Shown here one piece after another: positions 1 to 7,353 of a DNA stretch of 35,361 nt. Made by a program: the position numbers and the translations under genes. Origin of the DNA: Pseudomonadota bacterium. Lineage in GTDB: Bacteria > Pseudomonadota > Gammaproteobacteria > Burkholderiales > Burkholderiaceae_E. Each line of letters opens with the position of its first letter. The first letter of the stretch is position 1. Under the pieces are notes generated by a model, which was not told the DNA's origin, did no database searches, and was given only the letters and a program-made list of their open reading frames with translations. The stretch spans positions 1 to 35,361 of the forward strand of contig JAEWEW010000226.1 in the NCBI GenBank assembly GCA_023389175.1, given 5' to 3'.

Positions 1-85
1 GCCGTGGGCGATGAAGCGCAACGTCAACACAGTGCACAAGTCCGACGACCGGCCGGAGTCGCGCTACGTCGTGATCGGCGACTGA
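1..85 (+). CDS. 3' end of an unidentified protein (partial)
   Basis: An open frame enters from the left edge (first full codon at base 2) and ends at TGA 83-85. The visible 27 residues are charged and end in RYVVIGD. The codon use is compatible with a native high-GC gene. I do not recognise the family from this fragment. It is followed by a 36-base gap and then the tRNA gene. It may not be coding, because nothing but the frame and composition supports it. Confidence 0.4.
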   Translation, partial: PWAMKRNVNTVHKSDDRPESRYVVIGD

Positions 86-106
86 GCCGAGGCCGTCCGC
101 GACCGG

Positions 107-112
107 TACAAT
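107..112 (+). promoter_or_regulatory. possible -10 box of the tRNA-Arg gene
   Basis: TACAAT lies 10 bases before the first base of the mature tRNA, a normal distance for a tRNA promoter with a very short leader. No convincing -35 hexamer is visible 17 bases upstream. Confidence 0.35.
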
Positions 113-121
113 CCGACCGCC

Positions 122-197
122 GCCTCCGTAGCTCAGTGGATAGAGCATCCCCCTCCTAAGGGGAGGGTCGCACGTTCGATTCGTGCCGGGGGCGCCA
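122..197 (+). tRNA. tRNA-Arg (anticodon CCU, reads AGG)
   Basis: A complete cloverleaf can be folded by eye. The acceptor stem GCCTCCG/CGGGGGC spans 122-128 and 187-193 with one G-U pair. The D-arm region contains AGCTCAGTGGATAGAGC. The anticodon stem TCCCC/GGGGA encloses the loop CTCCTAA with CCT at 155-157. The T-arm is GCACG-TTCGATT-CGTGC. The discriminator base is G194, and the CCA end is encoded at 195-197. The anticodon CCU identifies the arginine isoacceptor for the rare AGG codon. Confidence 0.95.
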
Positions 198-227
198 TCA
201 GCTACGAAACCCCGGAAGCGCTCCGGC

Positions 228-560
228 TCACTGCTGCTGCGGCGGGCTCATGAAATGAGCCACTCCCGCGACCCGTTCCACCGGCAGGACGAACGCGATG
301 CCCCTGCCGACCTCGTTCAGGTCCGCGGCCTTCACGATTGCCTCGAGGATCGCGTCGACGCGGTCGGTGCCCACGACGGTGATCAGGATCTCCTTCTCGG
401 GCTCGATCGAGACACCGAAGATCTTCTCCTGCTCGTTGCGCCCGGCTCCGCGGCCGATCAGGACCGTGCCGCCCCGGGCACCGGCCTTCACCGACGCCTC
501 CAGCACCGTGCTTCCCCAGCCCTTGCGCACGACGGTCACGATGACAGACTGCTGTTGCAT
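228..560 (-). CDS. PII-like (P-II family) signalling protein
   Basis: The 110-residue product has the length and beta-alpha-beta pattern of the GlnB/GlnK-like superfamily. It begins with a hydrophobic strand (VIVTVVRKG). A glycine-rich stretch around residues 26-42 sits in the T-loop region, and a B-loop-like GRGI precedes the final FVLPVERV strand near residues 86-96. The T-loop area has no tyrosine, so regulation by GlnD-type uridylylation is unlikely. A strong AGGAGG site lies just upstream of the ATG. The gene is the last of a three-gene minus-strand operon, two bases after a DUF1538 gene. PII proteins typically bind and gate transporters or enzymes in response to nucleotides. Here the obvious partner is the DUF1538 pair, which is an inference from position. 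Confidence 0.85.
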   Translation of the reverse strand: MQQQSVIVTVVRKGWGSTVLEASVKAGARGGTVLIGRGAGRNEQEKIFGVSIEPEKEILITVVGTDRVDAILEAIVKAADLNEVGRGIAFVLPVERVAGVAHFMSPPQQQ

Positions 561-562
561 GT

Positions 563-1306
563 CTAGGTCCTCCTTGGCTGCGCCTTCCGGCGGTACAGGA
601 CACCGACGAACGTCAGCGAGATGACCGGTGCCAACGAAATGAGGGCGACCAGTCCCAGGCCATCCACCAGCGGATCATTCCCGGCCTGTGCCGACGAAGC
701 GCCCAACGCCAGGGCCAGCAAGAAGCTGTTGGCGAGGGGGCCGGTCGCGACCCCGCCGGCATCGGCGGCGATCCCGACGAACGACTTGTCGCTGAAGGCA
801 AGAAGCGCCAGCACGATGCCGTAGCCCGGCACCACGATGTAGGCCAACGGAATGCCGTATCGGATCCTCAGCATCCCGAGGGCCACGGAGGCTGCGACAC
901 CGACACTGACGGCCGTCAGGACCATGGAGCGCCGGATGGATCCGCTGGAAGCGGTCTCGACCTCGTCTGCCAGCACCCGTACGGAGGGCTCGCCCCAGCA
1001 GGTGACGAACCCGAGGATCGCGCCGAACGCCACGATCACCGGAGTGTTCGGCATCGCGGCCAGCGATTCGCCGATCAACCGACCGAAGGGCAGGAACGCG
1101 ATGCTCACGCCGATCAGGAATAGGAACAATCCTGCCGCGGCGAGGAGCGTTCCGCTCAGGATCCGGTGCACCTCGCCCGCCGGAAGCTTGAGGAACAGGA
1201 CCTGGAACGCCAGGAACACGACGGCCAGCGGGGTGACGGCCAGCAGCACGCTCAATGCGGTATTGCCGACAAGCTCCAGCAGCCCCAGAACGCTCAAAGC
1301 AGCCAT
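563..1306 (-). CDS. umpB: DUF1538 membrane protein, probable UmpB-like antiporter subunit
   Basis: The 247-residue, very hydrophobic protein has about six to seven predicted membrane segments. It carries the two signatures shared with its upstream paralogue: a GFVTxxxEPxVRVLA stretch near residues 99-112 and an ADAGGVATGP stretch near residue 182. These are typical of the DUF1538 family. Paired DUF1538 proteins (UmpAB of Halomonas) have been reported, as I recall, as a two-component Na+(Li+,K+)/H+ antiporter. The start ATG at 1306 lies inside the last codons of the upstream paralogue (13-base overlap), which implies coupled translation and equal stoichiometry. The C-terminus is short and basic (RRKAQPRRT). 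Which copy corresponds to UmpA or UmpB is not certain. Confidence 0.75.
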   Translation of the reverse strand: MAALSVLGLLELVGNTALSVLLAVTPLAVVFLAFQVLFLKLPAGEVHRILSGTLLAAAGLFLFLIGVSIAFLPFGRLIGESLAAMPNTPVIVAFGAILGFVTCWGEPSVRVLADEVETASSGSIRRSMVLTAVSVGVAASVALGMLRIRYGIPLAYIVVPGYGIVLALLAFSDKSFVGIAADAGGVATGPLANSFLLALALGASSAQAGNDPLVDGLGLVALISLAPVISLTFVGVLYRRKAQPRRT

Positions 1307-1986
1307 CCCAGCAGCAGTAGCATCGCGATCGGGCCGAGCGACGCCAGCCCGAGGAGCCCGAACCCGTCCAGGGCGCCCGCCCCCCTGCCCAGCACCGCGC
1401 TCAAGCCGAGTGCCAGTGCGAGCATGACCGGCGAGGTGAGGACGCCGGTCGTCACGCTTCCCGCATCATAGGCCAGTGGCACGACCTGGGGGGACGTGAA
1501 CAGTGTCAGGACGATCATCAGGATGATGACCGCGCCGAAGACCTTGACGAGCGAGACCCCGTACGCGATCCGAAGGAGCGCCACGGCGGCGGATAGCCCG
1601 ACACCGGCTGCGATCACGTACACCAGGACCTGGCCCGACAGGCCGTCTGCAGACACCGAGGCGACCTGGGCTGCCAGGATCAGCACGTCGGGCTCCGCGA
1701 CCGTGGTGACGAACCCCATGGCGAAGGCCACGCCGAGAATGAGCCAGATCGAGCCCTTGCGGGGCAGCTCGGCGCCGATGAAGCGGCCCATCGGCAGGAT
1801 CCCGTAGTCGATGCCCGCGAACAGCAGCAGCATTCCGAGCACCGCCATGACCGACCCCACCACGAACGGGACGAACTGCAGGGCCGGCGCATCCAGGACC
1901 GTGAACTGCCAGATGCAGACGACGCCGATCAACGGCCCGATCGCCTGGAGCACCTCAGGCAGCCTGGAGAGGATCAGCTTCAGCAT
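1294..1986 (-). CDS. umpA: DUF1538 membrane protein, probable UmpA-like antiporter subunit
   Basis: The 230-residue integral membrane protein is paralogous to the next gene. It shares GFVTTVAEPDVLILAAQV near residues 91-108 and a YDAGSVTTGVLTSPV stretch near residue 172, including the acidic and glycine residues that characterise DUF1538. The acidic residues within membrane segments (AEPDV and DAGS) are plausible ion-coordinating groups. The gene is first in the operon, followed by the second DUF1538 gene and the PII-like gene, all on the minus strand. No strong Shine-Dalgarno sequence precedes ATG 1986. The role is probably monovalent cation/proton exchange across the inner membrane. That rests on recalled work on one homologue, so substrate and direction are open. 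Confidence 0.75.
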   Translation of the reverse strand: MLKLILSRLPEVLQAIGPLIGVVCIWQFTVLDAPALQFVPFVVGSVMAVLGMLLLFAGIDYGILPMGRFIGAELPRKGSIWLILGVAFAMGFVTTVAEPDVLILAAQVASVSADGLSGQVLVYVIAAGVGLSAAVALLRIAYGVSLVKVFGAVIILMIVLTLFTSPQVVPLAYDAGSVTTGVLTSPVMLALALGLSAVLGRGAGALDGFGLLGLASLGPIAMLLLLGWLL

Positions 1987-2079
1987 GGACGGGATTCGTC
2001 GGGCGACGCGGAGTCAGGCGATGCCGGCGCATCCGGTGCCGCGCTCCCGGCATGGGACGGGTCGGAACGGCCGCGGTGA

Positions 2080-2085
2080 AGTATA
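2080..2085 (-). promoter_or_regulatory. possible -10 box for the DUF1538/PII operon
   Basis: Read on the minus strand this is TATACT, an AT-rich island in otherwise GC-rich DNA about 95 bases before the first ATG of the operon. No clear -35 hexamer is visible at the expected spacing, so the call is weak. Confidence 0.3.
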
Positions 2086-2138
2086 AGGGACCGCGTCGGT
2101 CAGGCGGCCCCTGCGGGCTGCCGAACGAAGGCCCGCGG

Positions 2139-2154
2139 CCCGCGCCAGCGCGGG
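2139..2154. terminator. short GC-rich hairpin downstream of the small hypothetical gene
   Basis: CCCGCG (2139-2144) and CGCGGG (2149-2154) form a 6-bp stem with loop CCAG, 20 bases beyond the stop of the minus-strand gene ending at 2174. There is no run of T on either side, so a rho-independent terminator is not shown. Confidence 0.25.
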
Positions 2155-2173
2155 AGCAGGCCGTCAGGAGGGC

Positions 2174-2392
2174 TCAAGGTATGCGATTGCAGTACTCGAT
2201 CACCTCTTCCGCTGAGAGCTCGTAGCCTTCCCCGGCGACGCAGTTGCCGTCGCGGTCCAGGAGGCGAAAGCCGTTGGGCAGGCCGGCGGTCGCACGGCGG
2301 CCGCGCGCTCTCAGCGCGGTCAGGCCGACCTTGAGTGCTTCGCGCCGCGCCTTGTCCTCGAGACGGCGTGGTCGTTCGGTCGACGTGTTCAT
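2174..2392 (-). CDS. small hypothetical protein (72 aa)
   Basis: The product has a basic N-terminal half rich in Arg and Lys. Its C-terminal half (LLDRDGNCVAGEGYELS then AEEVIEYCNRIP) looks like a small folded domain with two cysteines. I do not recognise the family. The frame stays open further upstream, but those codons overlap the desaturase gene and have shadow-like composition. The ATG at 2392 is therefore chosen, although no good Shine-Dalgarno precedes it. The gene lies 140 bases downstream of the desaturase gene on the same strand and could be co-transcribed. Confidence 0.5.
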   Translation of the reverse strand: MNTSTERPRRLEDKARREALKVGLTALRARGRRATAGLPNGFRLLDRDGNCVAGEGYELSAEEVIEYCNRIP

Positions 2393-2532
2393 CGGTGGTC
2401 TGAAAAAACGGGAGGAAGCGCGCCCAGGGCGGGCGCACTCCGGCGCGAGGCATCTAACGTGCCTGCGCCCTTTCACGGGGAAGGCGACCGGACCGGGCCC
2501 ATCCCGAGCCGGCGAGTCGACCGAAACGGAAC

Positions 2533-3636
2533 TCAGCCCAGCGGCCAGTGGCTGCGATGGGGGTAGCCGTCGACGAACCAGCCCTTCAGCAGCGCCGCGT
2601 ACGAGCGCCGTTCCGGCACGCCCTTGCTGGCGATCAATGGCCGCAGCGCCCGCACCGCCGCCGGCATCCGGTAACACGGAATGCGGGGGAAGACGTGGTG
2701 GACCAGGTGGCAGTCACCGGAGTCCGCGAGAAAGAACAGCTTGCCCCAGAAGCCGGTACGGTAGTTGGTCCCGACCGCATAAGGGTTCGAGGGATCGGTA
2801 TCGGCATGCTCGATGATGATCCGCAGGGTATTGAGCACCGGAGCGAAAAGTGCGAGCGGGACGATATAGCCCATGAACGCACGCATCGGGTCGAACCAGG
2901 CGTAGGCGAGCACCGCAATAAGCGTCGCGATGACGAAGTAGCGCTCGAACCGCGCCTGCCGGTGCTCGACGGCGGTGCGCTCGCCGGTGTCGTAATAGCC
3001 GCGGCGCCTCGGCGTCGCCCAGCGTCCGGAGCGGACCAGCTTGATCCCGACCAGCGTGCAGAAGGCGAACCGGCGCCAGACCGTGGTGAGATCCTGCTTG
3101 TAGGCTTCCGTGTCCTCGGCCGTGCCGATCTTCGCGTGGTGCCGGATATGGGTGCGGCCGTAGCCCGTACCGCTGGAGGTGAGCAGGCCGAAGGCTATCG
3201 CGCTGTGCAGCCAGCTCAGGGTGCGGCCCCAGCGCAGCCGATGCACGCACAGGTCGTGCGCCACCAGGCCGTTCAGCGTCAGCAGCCAGGCGATCGCCAG
3301 GCTCAAGCCGATCCGCACGGCCCAGGGCAGGTCCGGAAGCCCCACCGCCCAGAAGCAGAGGGCCGCGGCGGCCAGCGGCACGAAGGTCACCAGCAGGTCG
3401 AGCGCAAGGTTCTCGGAATGCAGTCGCTTGATCTCGTCGGCGCCGAGAAACGCGCGGCACTCGGCCTGGACCCCGCTCAGTTGGCTGTTGCGGCCGCCCT
3501 CGCCGGACGCGGTGTCGGAACTGCCGGCAAAGCCGGACGGGGTATCGGAGGAAGCCGCGGTCCGCGGCGCATTGGAGCCGGCGCTGGAAGCGGCGCCGCC
3601 GGGAACGAGTGCGTTCCCGTTCATGAGACGATCCAT
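2533..3636 (-). CDS. membrane fatty acid desaturase
   Basis: The 367-residue protein has all three histidine boxes of membrane di-iron desaturases: HDLCVH at residues 127-132, a HxxHH box (HIRHH) near 165, and HLVHH near 308. Hydrophobic segments lie between them, at about residues 85-105, 110-130 and 230-270. These histidines hold the two irons that abstract hydrogens from an acyl chain. The substrate (acyl-lipid, acyl-CoA or carotenoid-like) cannot be read from the sequence. The first 65 residues are a Ser/Gly/Ala-rich low-complexity tail, so a later start is possible. The gene is divergent from the histidine-phosphatase gene across a 137-base gap. Confidence 0.85.
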   Translation of the reverse strand: MDRLMNGNALVPGGAASSAGSNAPRTAASSDTPSGFAGSSDTASGEGGRNSQLSGVQAECRAFLGADEIKRLHSENLALDLLVTFVPLAAAALCFWAVGLPDLPWAVRIGLSLAIAWLLTLNGLVAHDLCVHRLRWGRTLSWLHSAIAFGLLTSSGTGYGRTHIRHHAKIGTAEDTEAYKQDLTTVWRRFAFCTLVGIKLVRSGRWATPRRRGYYDTGERTAVEHRQARFERYFVIATLIAVLAYAWFDPMRAFMGYIVPLALFAPVLNTLRIIIEHADTDPSNPYAVGTNYRTGFWGKLFFLADSGDCHLVHHVFPRIPCYRMPAAVRALRPLIASKGVPERRSYAALLKGWFVDGYPHRSHWPLG

Positions 3637-3773
3637 CGGGTCCCGCAGATTGCGCGGCCAGCAGACCGCGGGCGCATTCTAGCCGCTGGGATCGCCGTCC
3701 CCGCGTTCCGCGCATGCAAATACGACAGTCCTGCCGGATCGTCGCCCTGACCGACTCCGCTACCATGCCATCC

Positions 3774-4478
3774 ATGGCGGAACTCTTCCTGGTGCGGCAT
3801 GCGCAGGCTGCCTTCGGCACCGATGACTATGACCGGCTCACCGAGCTGGGCCACCAGCAGGCCCGCTGGCTGGGGGACTACTTCCGCGACCGGAATGCCG
3901 CATTCGATCGGGTCTTCACCGGTACGCTGCGCAGGCACCGGGAGACGCTCGAGGGCATCGTGCTGGGCGGATGTCGCGTCGAGACCGCGCGGGAGGACGG
4001 CCGCCTGGACGAATACGATCCGGAGCGACTCGTCCGCGCCCATCTGGCCGCCATCGAGGGTCAGCGCGCAGAACCTCCCGGAGGGGTCGCCCCCAACCCG
4101 GAGGACAGCCGCAAGCAGCACTTCCGGCTGCTGCGCGAGGCGCTCACCGCCTGGACCGACGGACGCGTGGACGCGGCCGTGCACCGGCCGTTCACCGAGT
4201 TCCAGGAAGGGGCGTACCAGGCCTTCCGCGCGGCCTGCAGCCCGGAGCCGGCGATGCCGGAGCGCGTGCTGATCATCAGCTCGGGCGGTCCGATCGCCTC
4301 GATCCTGGCCCATCACCTCGAGATGCCGGCGTCGAGCTTCGTCGCCCTCAACCTCCAGGTCCGCAACAGCGGATTCTGCGAGCTGCGCTTCAACGCAATC
4401 GCGGCCCAGGTGGTGAGCTTCAACAACGTGCCTCACCTCGACCAGCCGGCGCGGCGGCGGTTCATCACCTTCTCATGA
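3774..4478 (+). CDS. histidine phosphatase family protein, second catalytic His replaced by Ser
   Basis: The 234-residue product begins with the phosphoglycerate-mutase/phosphatase signature LVRHA (R8, H9), where H9 would be the phosphorylated residue. An FTGTLRRHRET segment follows, where a second conserved Arg is expected. Near residues 166-173 the sequence is LIISSGGPI. Family members usually have HGG here, so S170 occupies the position of the second catalytic histidine. Similar SGG variants may form a natural subfamily, so loss of activity is not certain. ATG 3774 is chosen because it starts directly with MAELFLVRHA. ATG 3765 in the same frame is an alternative. The substrate is unknown. 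Confidence 0.8.
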   Translation: MAELFLVRHAQAAFGTDDYDRLTELGHQQARWLGDYFRDRNAAFDRVFTGTLRRHRETLEGIVLGGCRVETAREDGRLDEYDPERLVRAHLAAIEGQRAEPPGGVAPNPEDSRKQHFRLLREALTAWTDGRVDAAVHRPFTEFQEGAYQAFRAACSPEPAMPERVLIISSGGPIASILAHHLEMPASSFVALNLQVRNSGFCELRFNAIAAQVVSFNNVPHLDQPARRRFITFS

Positions 4479-4514
4479 ACCCGCCGAGGGCCGGGGCCGG
4501 CTGGCGACTCCCGC

Positions 4515-5774
4515 TCAGCTCTTCTGCGGCGTGGCGGACGGCTGCACCGTCTCGAGCTGCTGGAGGCCGAGACCCTTGACCGCGGCATCCAGCGCCGGAA
4601 GCCCCATCCCGCGCGCCTTGGCACTGACCATCACGCCGTTGGCGAGCACGACGGTGAGCTCGGCGCGCTTGCCGTCCTTCCAGCGCTTCTCCATGAACTT
4701 GCGCTTGCCGGCCTGATACGACTTCTCGTACGACGTCTCGGTCTCGCGCTCACCGACCTGCAGGCCGCTGATCATCGCCAGGATGCCCGCGGCTCCGCCG
4801 GCATCCAGCACCTCGAGCTCGACGCTTCGACCTTCCTCCCGATAGGTCGCGCGAGCCGTGGAGCCCATGACGCCCATGGCCGAGCCGCCCTGGACCTCGA
4901 AGGTCTCCCGCTTCATGCCGTCCAGCGTGTCGGGGAGCCAAGCCTTGAGCGATTCCGCAGGGATCGGCTCGCGGTTGCCGCCGGGCGCGGCGCCGGTGAT
5001 CGCCGCGACCGCTTCGCTGGCCGCCTTCGAGACCGCTTGCGGATCCTGGTTCTGGCTCGCCTGCTCCGCCTTCCTGGCAGCCGCCTCAAGCTGGCGCCCC
5101 ATCTCCTCCAGCTTGCCCTGGGTAGTGGTCACCTCGCCTCCCGGCGTTCGGATGGTGATCTCCGCGCCCGAGCCGTCAAGACCTGCGCCGGCGGCACTCC
5201 AGGGGTTGGGCATCACTCCGGCCAGCAGCGCGGTCAGGACGACATTGGTGATCAGCGCCGCAATGACGACAACCACCGTATAGCCCATCGCCTTCTCCGG
5301 CGGCGACTTCATCAGGATGGGCAGTCCCTTGTAGAGCAGGTAGAGGGAGTACAGCGCGCCGAGCAAGCCGAGCAGCCACGACAGCGCGGGAAGGATGTTG
5401 GAGAAGCTTCCGACCAGCGCCCCCGTCATGCTGAATGCGGCCACCGTGAAGCCGCGCACGAAATTTTTCTCGCCCCGGAAGGTTGGCGCCAGCGCCGTGA
5501 TGATCCAGCCGAGGATGTAGACGGAGACCATGGAGACCACGAGCCCCATCAGCGCGAGCCCCAGCGCCTGCCCGAAACCGTAGCTCACCGCGACCGGCCC
5601 CATCCGGTAGCCGAAGAGGACGATGCCGAGAAGCGTCGCAAGCGCCGCGATCCCCGCGAGCGGAAGCAGGTAGGAAAGGTAGAGGTCCTTGACGGTATGA
5701 GACTCCCCCTCGATGACCGGCCATTCCGTCGAAGGGCTGAGGAGGATGCGTTTGACGCGCGAGATCAGGTCCAT
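4515..5774 (-). CDS. Yip1-family membrane protein with long C-terminal extension
   Basis: The 419-residue protein begins with a Yip1-type domain. The N-terminal LLSPSTEWPVIEGE segment and LYLSYLLPLAGI are typical of bacterial Yip1 proteins. Four to five membrane segments follow to about residue 190. The remaining 220 residues are soluble: a Gln/Ala/Lys-rich, probably coiled-coil stretch (GKLEEMGRQLEAAARKAEQA, about 215-245), then an unrecognised domain with GxGxxG-like turns. The start at 5774 is supported by GGAAG eight bases upstream. The open frame extends further but overlaps the divergent nuclease gene. Yip1-domain proteins of bacteria have no firm function. The stop is convergent with the phosphatase-like gene, 36 bases apart. 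Confidence 0.75.
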   Translation of the reverse strand: MDLISRVKRILLSPSTEWPVIEGESHTVKDLYLSYLLPLAGIAALATLLGIVLFGYRMGPVAVSYGFGQALGLALMGLVVSMVSVYILGWIITALAPTFRGEKNFVRGFTVAAFSMTGALVGSFSNILPALSWLLGLLGALYSLYLLYKGLPILMKSPPEKAMGYTVVVVIAALITNVVLTALLAGVMPNPWSAAGAGLDGSGAEITIRTPGGEVTTTQGKLEEMGRQLEAAARKAEQASQNQDPQAVSKAASEAVAAITGAAPGGNREPIPAESLKAWLPDTLDGMKRETFEVQGGSAMGVMGSTARATYREEGRSVELEVLDAGGAAGILAMISGLQVGERETETSYEKSYQAGKRKFMEKRWKDGKRAELTVVLANGVMVSAKARGMGLPALDAAVKGLGLQQLETVQPSATPQKS

Positions 5775-5961
5775 GGTGCTTCCGGGGCAGGTGGTCCCAA
5801 GCAGGAACACACCGCGACGGAGCAGCAACCGGCGCAGCGTGCAAGCCGGATTTAACCCTCCCCCACTTCCGGGGTCAACGCCGTCCGCTGCCCGACCGTC
5901 GCAATGGCCAGGTGAGCGACAATCAGGGGCCGGATACCGGAACGCTGCATTCCTTCGCCAG

Positions 5962-7353
5962 ATGACAACCCGCTTGCCCCGTCGCCTCGCCTTCCTGGAT
6001 CTCGAAACCACTGGAACCGATGCCTCCCGGGACCGCATTACCGAGGTCGGCATCGTCTGGATGCAGGACGGGGCGGAAACCGGCGAATGGAGCACCCTCG
6101 TGGATCCCGGCGTGGCCATTCCTCCCGCGATCCAGGCGCTCACCGGCATCGACAACGCCATGGTGCGCGGCGCGCCGCCGTTCGAATCCATCGCCGATGA
6201 CCTGGCCGATCGCCTGCAGGGCTGCGTGCTGGTCGCCCATAACGCGCGGTTCGACTACGGGTTCCTCAAGGCGGGGTTTCGACGCCTCGGCAGGCGCTTC
6301 CAGTCCGACGTGCTCTGCACCGTGCGCCTTTCCCGGCAGCTATATCCGGAGTACGGCAGCCACGGGCTCGACGCCCTCGTTGCCCGTCATCGCCTGGGCC
6401 ATGAAGGACGCCACCGCGCGCTCGGCGACGCCCGGCTGATCGCCCGGTTCTTCGGCCGGGTGCGTGAGGAAGTCGGCATCGAAAGGCTCGAGCAGACCCT
6501 GGGCCGCCTCCTCAAGCTACCCGCCAGGCCACCCAACCTTCCCGAAGGCGCTCTCGACGCCATCCCGGACACCCCGGGCGTCTACACCTTCCTTGGCATC
6601 AATCGGCAGCCTCTCTACATCGGCAAGGCGCGGAATCTCCGTGACCGGGTCCGCGAGCATTTCCATGCCGACAGCGCCAACAGCACTGACGCCCAGCTTG
6701 CCACCGAGATCCACGACATCGAGATCGAGGAGACGCCGGACGAGTTCTGCGCCCTCGTCCGCGAAGTGCAACTCATCCGGCAGCGCTCTCCGTTGCACAA
6801 CATCGCCCTCCGCCGGAAGGCCTCCACGTGCTTCCTGCAGTTCACCGAGCCGGGCCGGAAACCGGACGTCATACCACTCGATGCCTTCGACCCGCGGGCG
6901 GCCGTCGAGCTCTACGGCCCCTTCAGCTCGCGCCAATCCGCCCGCGCAGCGCTCGCCGCCATCGCGCGGGAGCACCGGCTCTGCGACGGCGCCATCGGCC
7001 TGTGGACAGGAGACCGCCCCTGCTTCTCCCGCCAGATCGGCCGCTGCCTTGGCCTATGCTGCAACGAGGAGCGCCCCGAAGATCACCATCGCCGCTTGAT
7101 GGAGGCGATCGCCCCACTGCGCTTCCCAACCTGGCCCTACGACGGCATGGCGCGATACACGGCGACGGACCCCTTGACCGGGAATGCCAAGGTGCTGTGC
7201 TTCGAGCACTGGTGCGCAGTGGACGAGACGAACCTGGCACCGCCGGAGTTCCACCCGGAGGTGTTCAGGCTTCTGCGGAACAGGTTGGCGAAGCGGCGGG
7301 AAGCGTTTCGGGGGGATGCAGCGACTCGTGTATTGTCTGCATTGAACTACTGA
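5962..7353 (+). CDS. DEDDh 3'-5' exonuclease fused to GIY-YIG (UvrC/Cho-like) nuclease
   Basis: The 463-residue protein has two nuclease modules. Residues 8-175 form a DnaQ-like exonuclease: FLDLETTG supplies D13 and E15, VAHNARFDYGFL a third acid, and HRALGDARL the final His and Asp. Residues about 195-285 form a GIY-YIG nuclease (PGVYTFL, LYIGKARNLRDRVREHF). A Cys-containing segment typical of Cho/UvrC (CFSRQIGRCLGLC) follows near 355. Known relatives include the fused exonuclease-Cho proteins of other bacteria, linked to DNA repair incision and processing. It lacks the UvrB-binding UVR and RNase-H-like domains of UvrC. The last 20 codons run into the lower-GC segment, and its stop overlaps the stop of the convergent kinase gene by 7 bases, so the native C-terminus may have been altered. 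Confidence 0.88.
   Translation: MTTRLPRRLAFLDLETTGTDASRDRITEVGIVWMQDGAETGEWSTLVDPGVAIPPAIQALTGIDNAMVRGAPPFESIADDLADRLQGCVLVAHNARFDYGFLKAGFRRLGRRFQSDVLCTVRLSRQLYPEYGSHGLDALVARHRLGHEGRHRALGDARLIARFFGRVREEVGIERLEQTLGRLLKLPARPPNLPEGALDAIPDTPGVYTFLGINRQPLYIGKARNLRDRVREHFHADSANSTDAQLATEIHDIEIEETPDEFCALVREVQLIRQRSPLHNIALRRKASTCFLQFTEPGRKPDVIPLDAFDPRAAVELYGPFSSRQSARAALAAIAREHRLCDGAIGLWTGDRPCFSRQIGRCLGLCCNEERPEDHHRRLMEAIAPLRFPTWPYDGMARYTATDPLTGNAKVLCFEHWCAVDETNLAPPEFHPEVFRLLRNRLAKRREAFRGDAATRVLSALNY

Noticed and set aside
122..197. tRNA-Arg as integration site of the low-GC block
   Set aside because: The block starts about 7 kb away. No integrase and no repeated tRNA 3' end were found in between.
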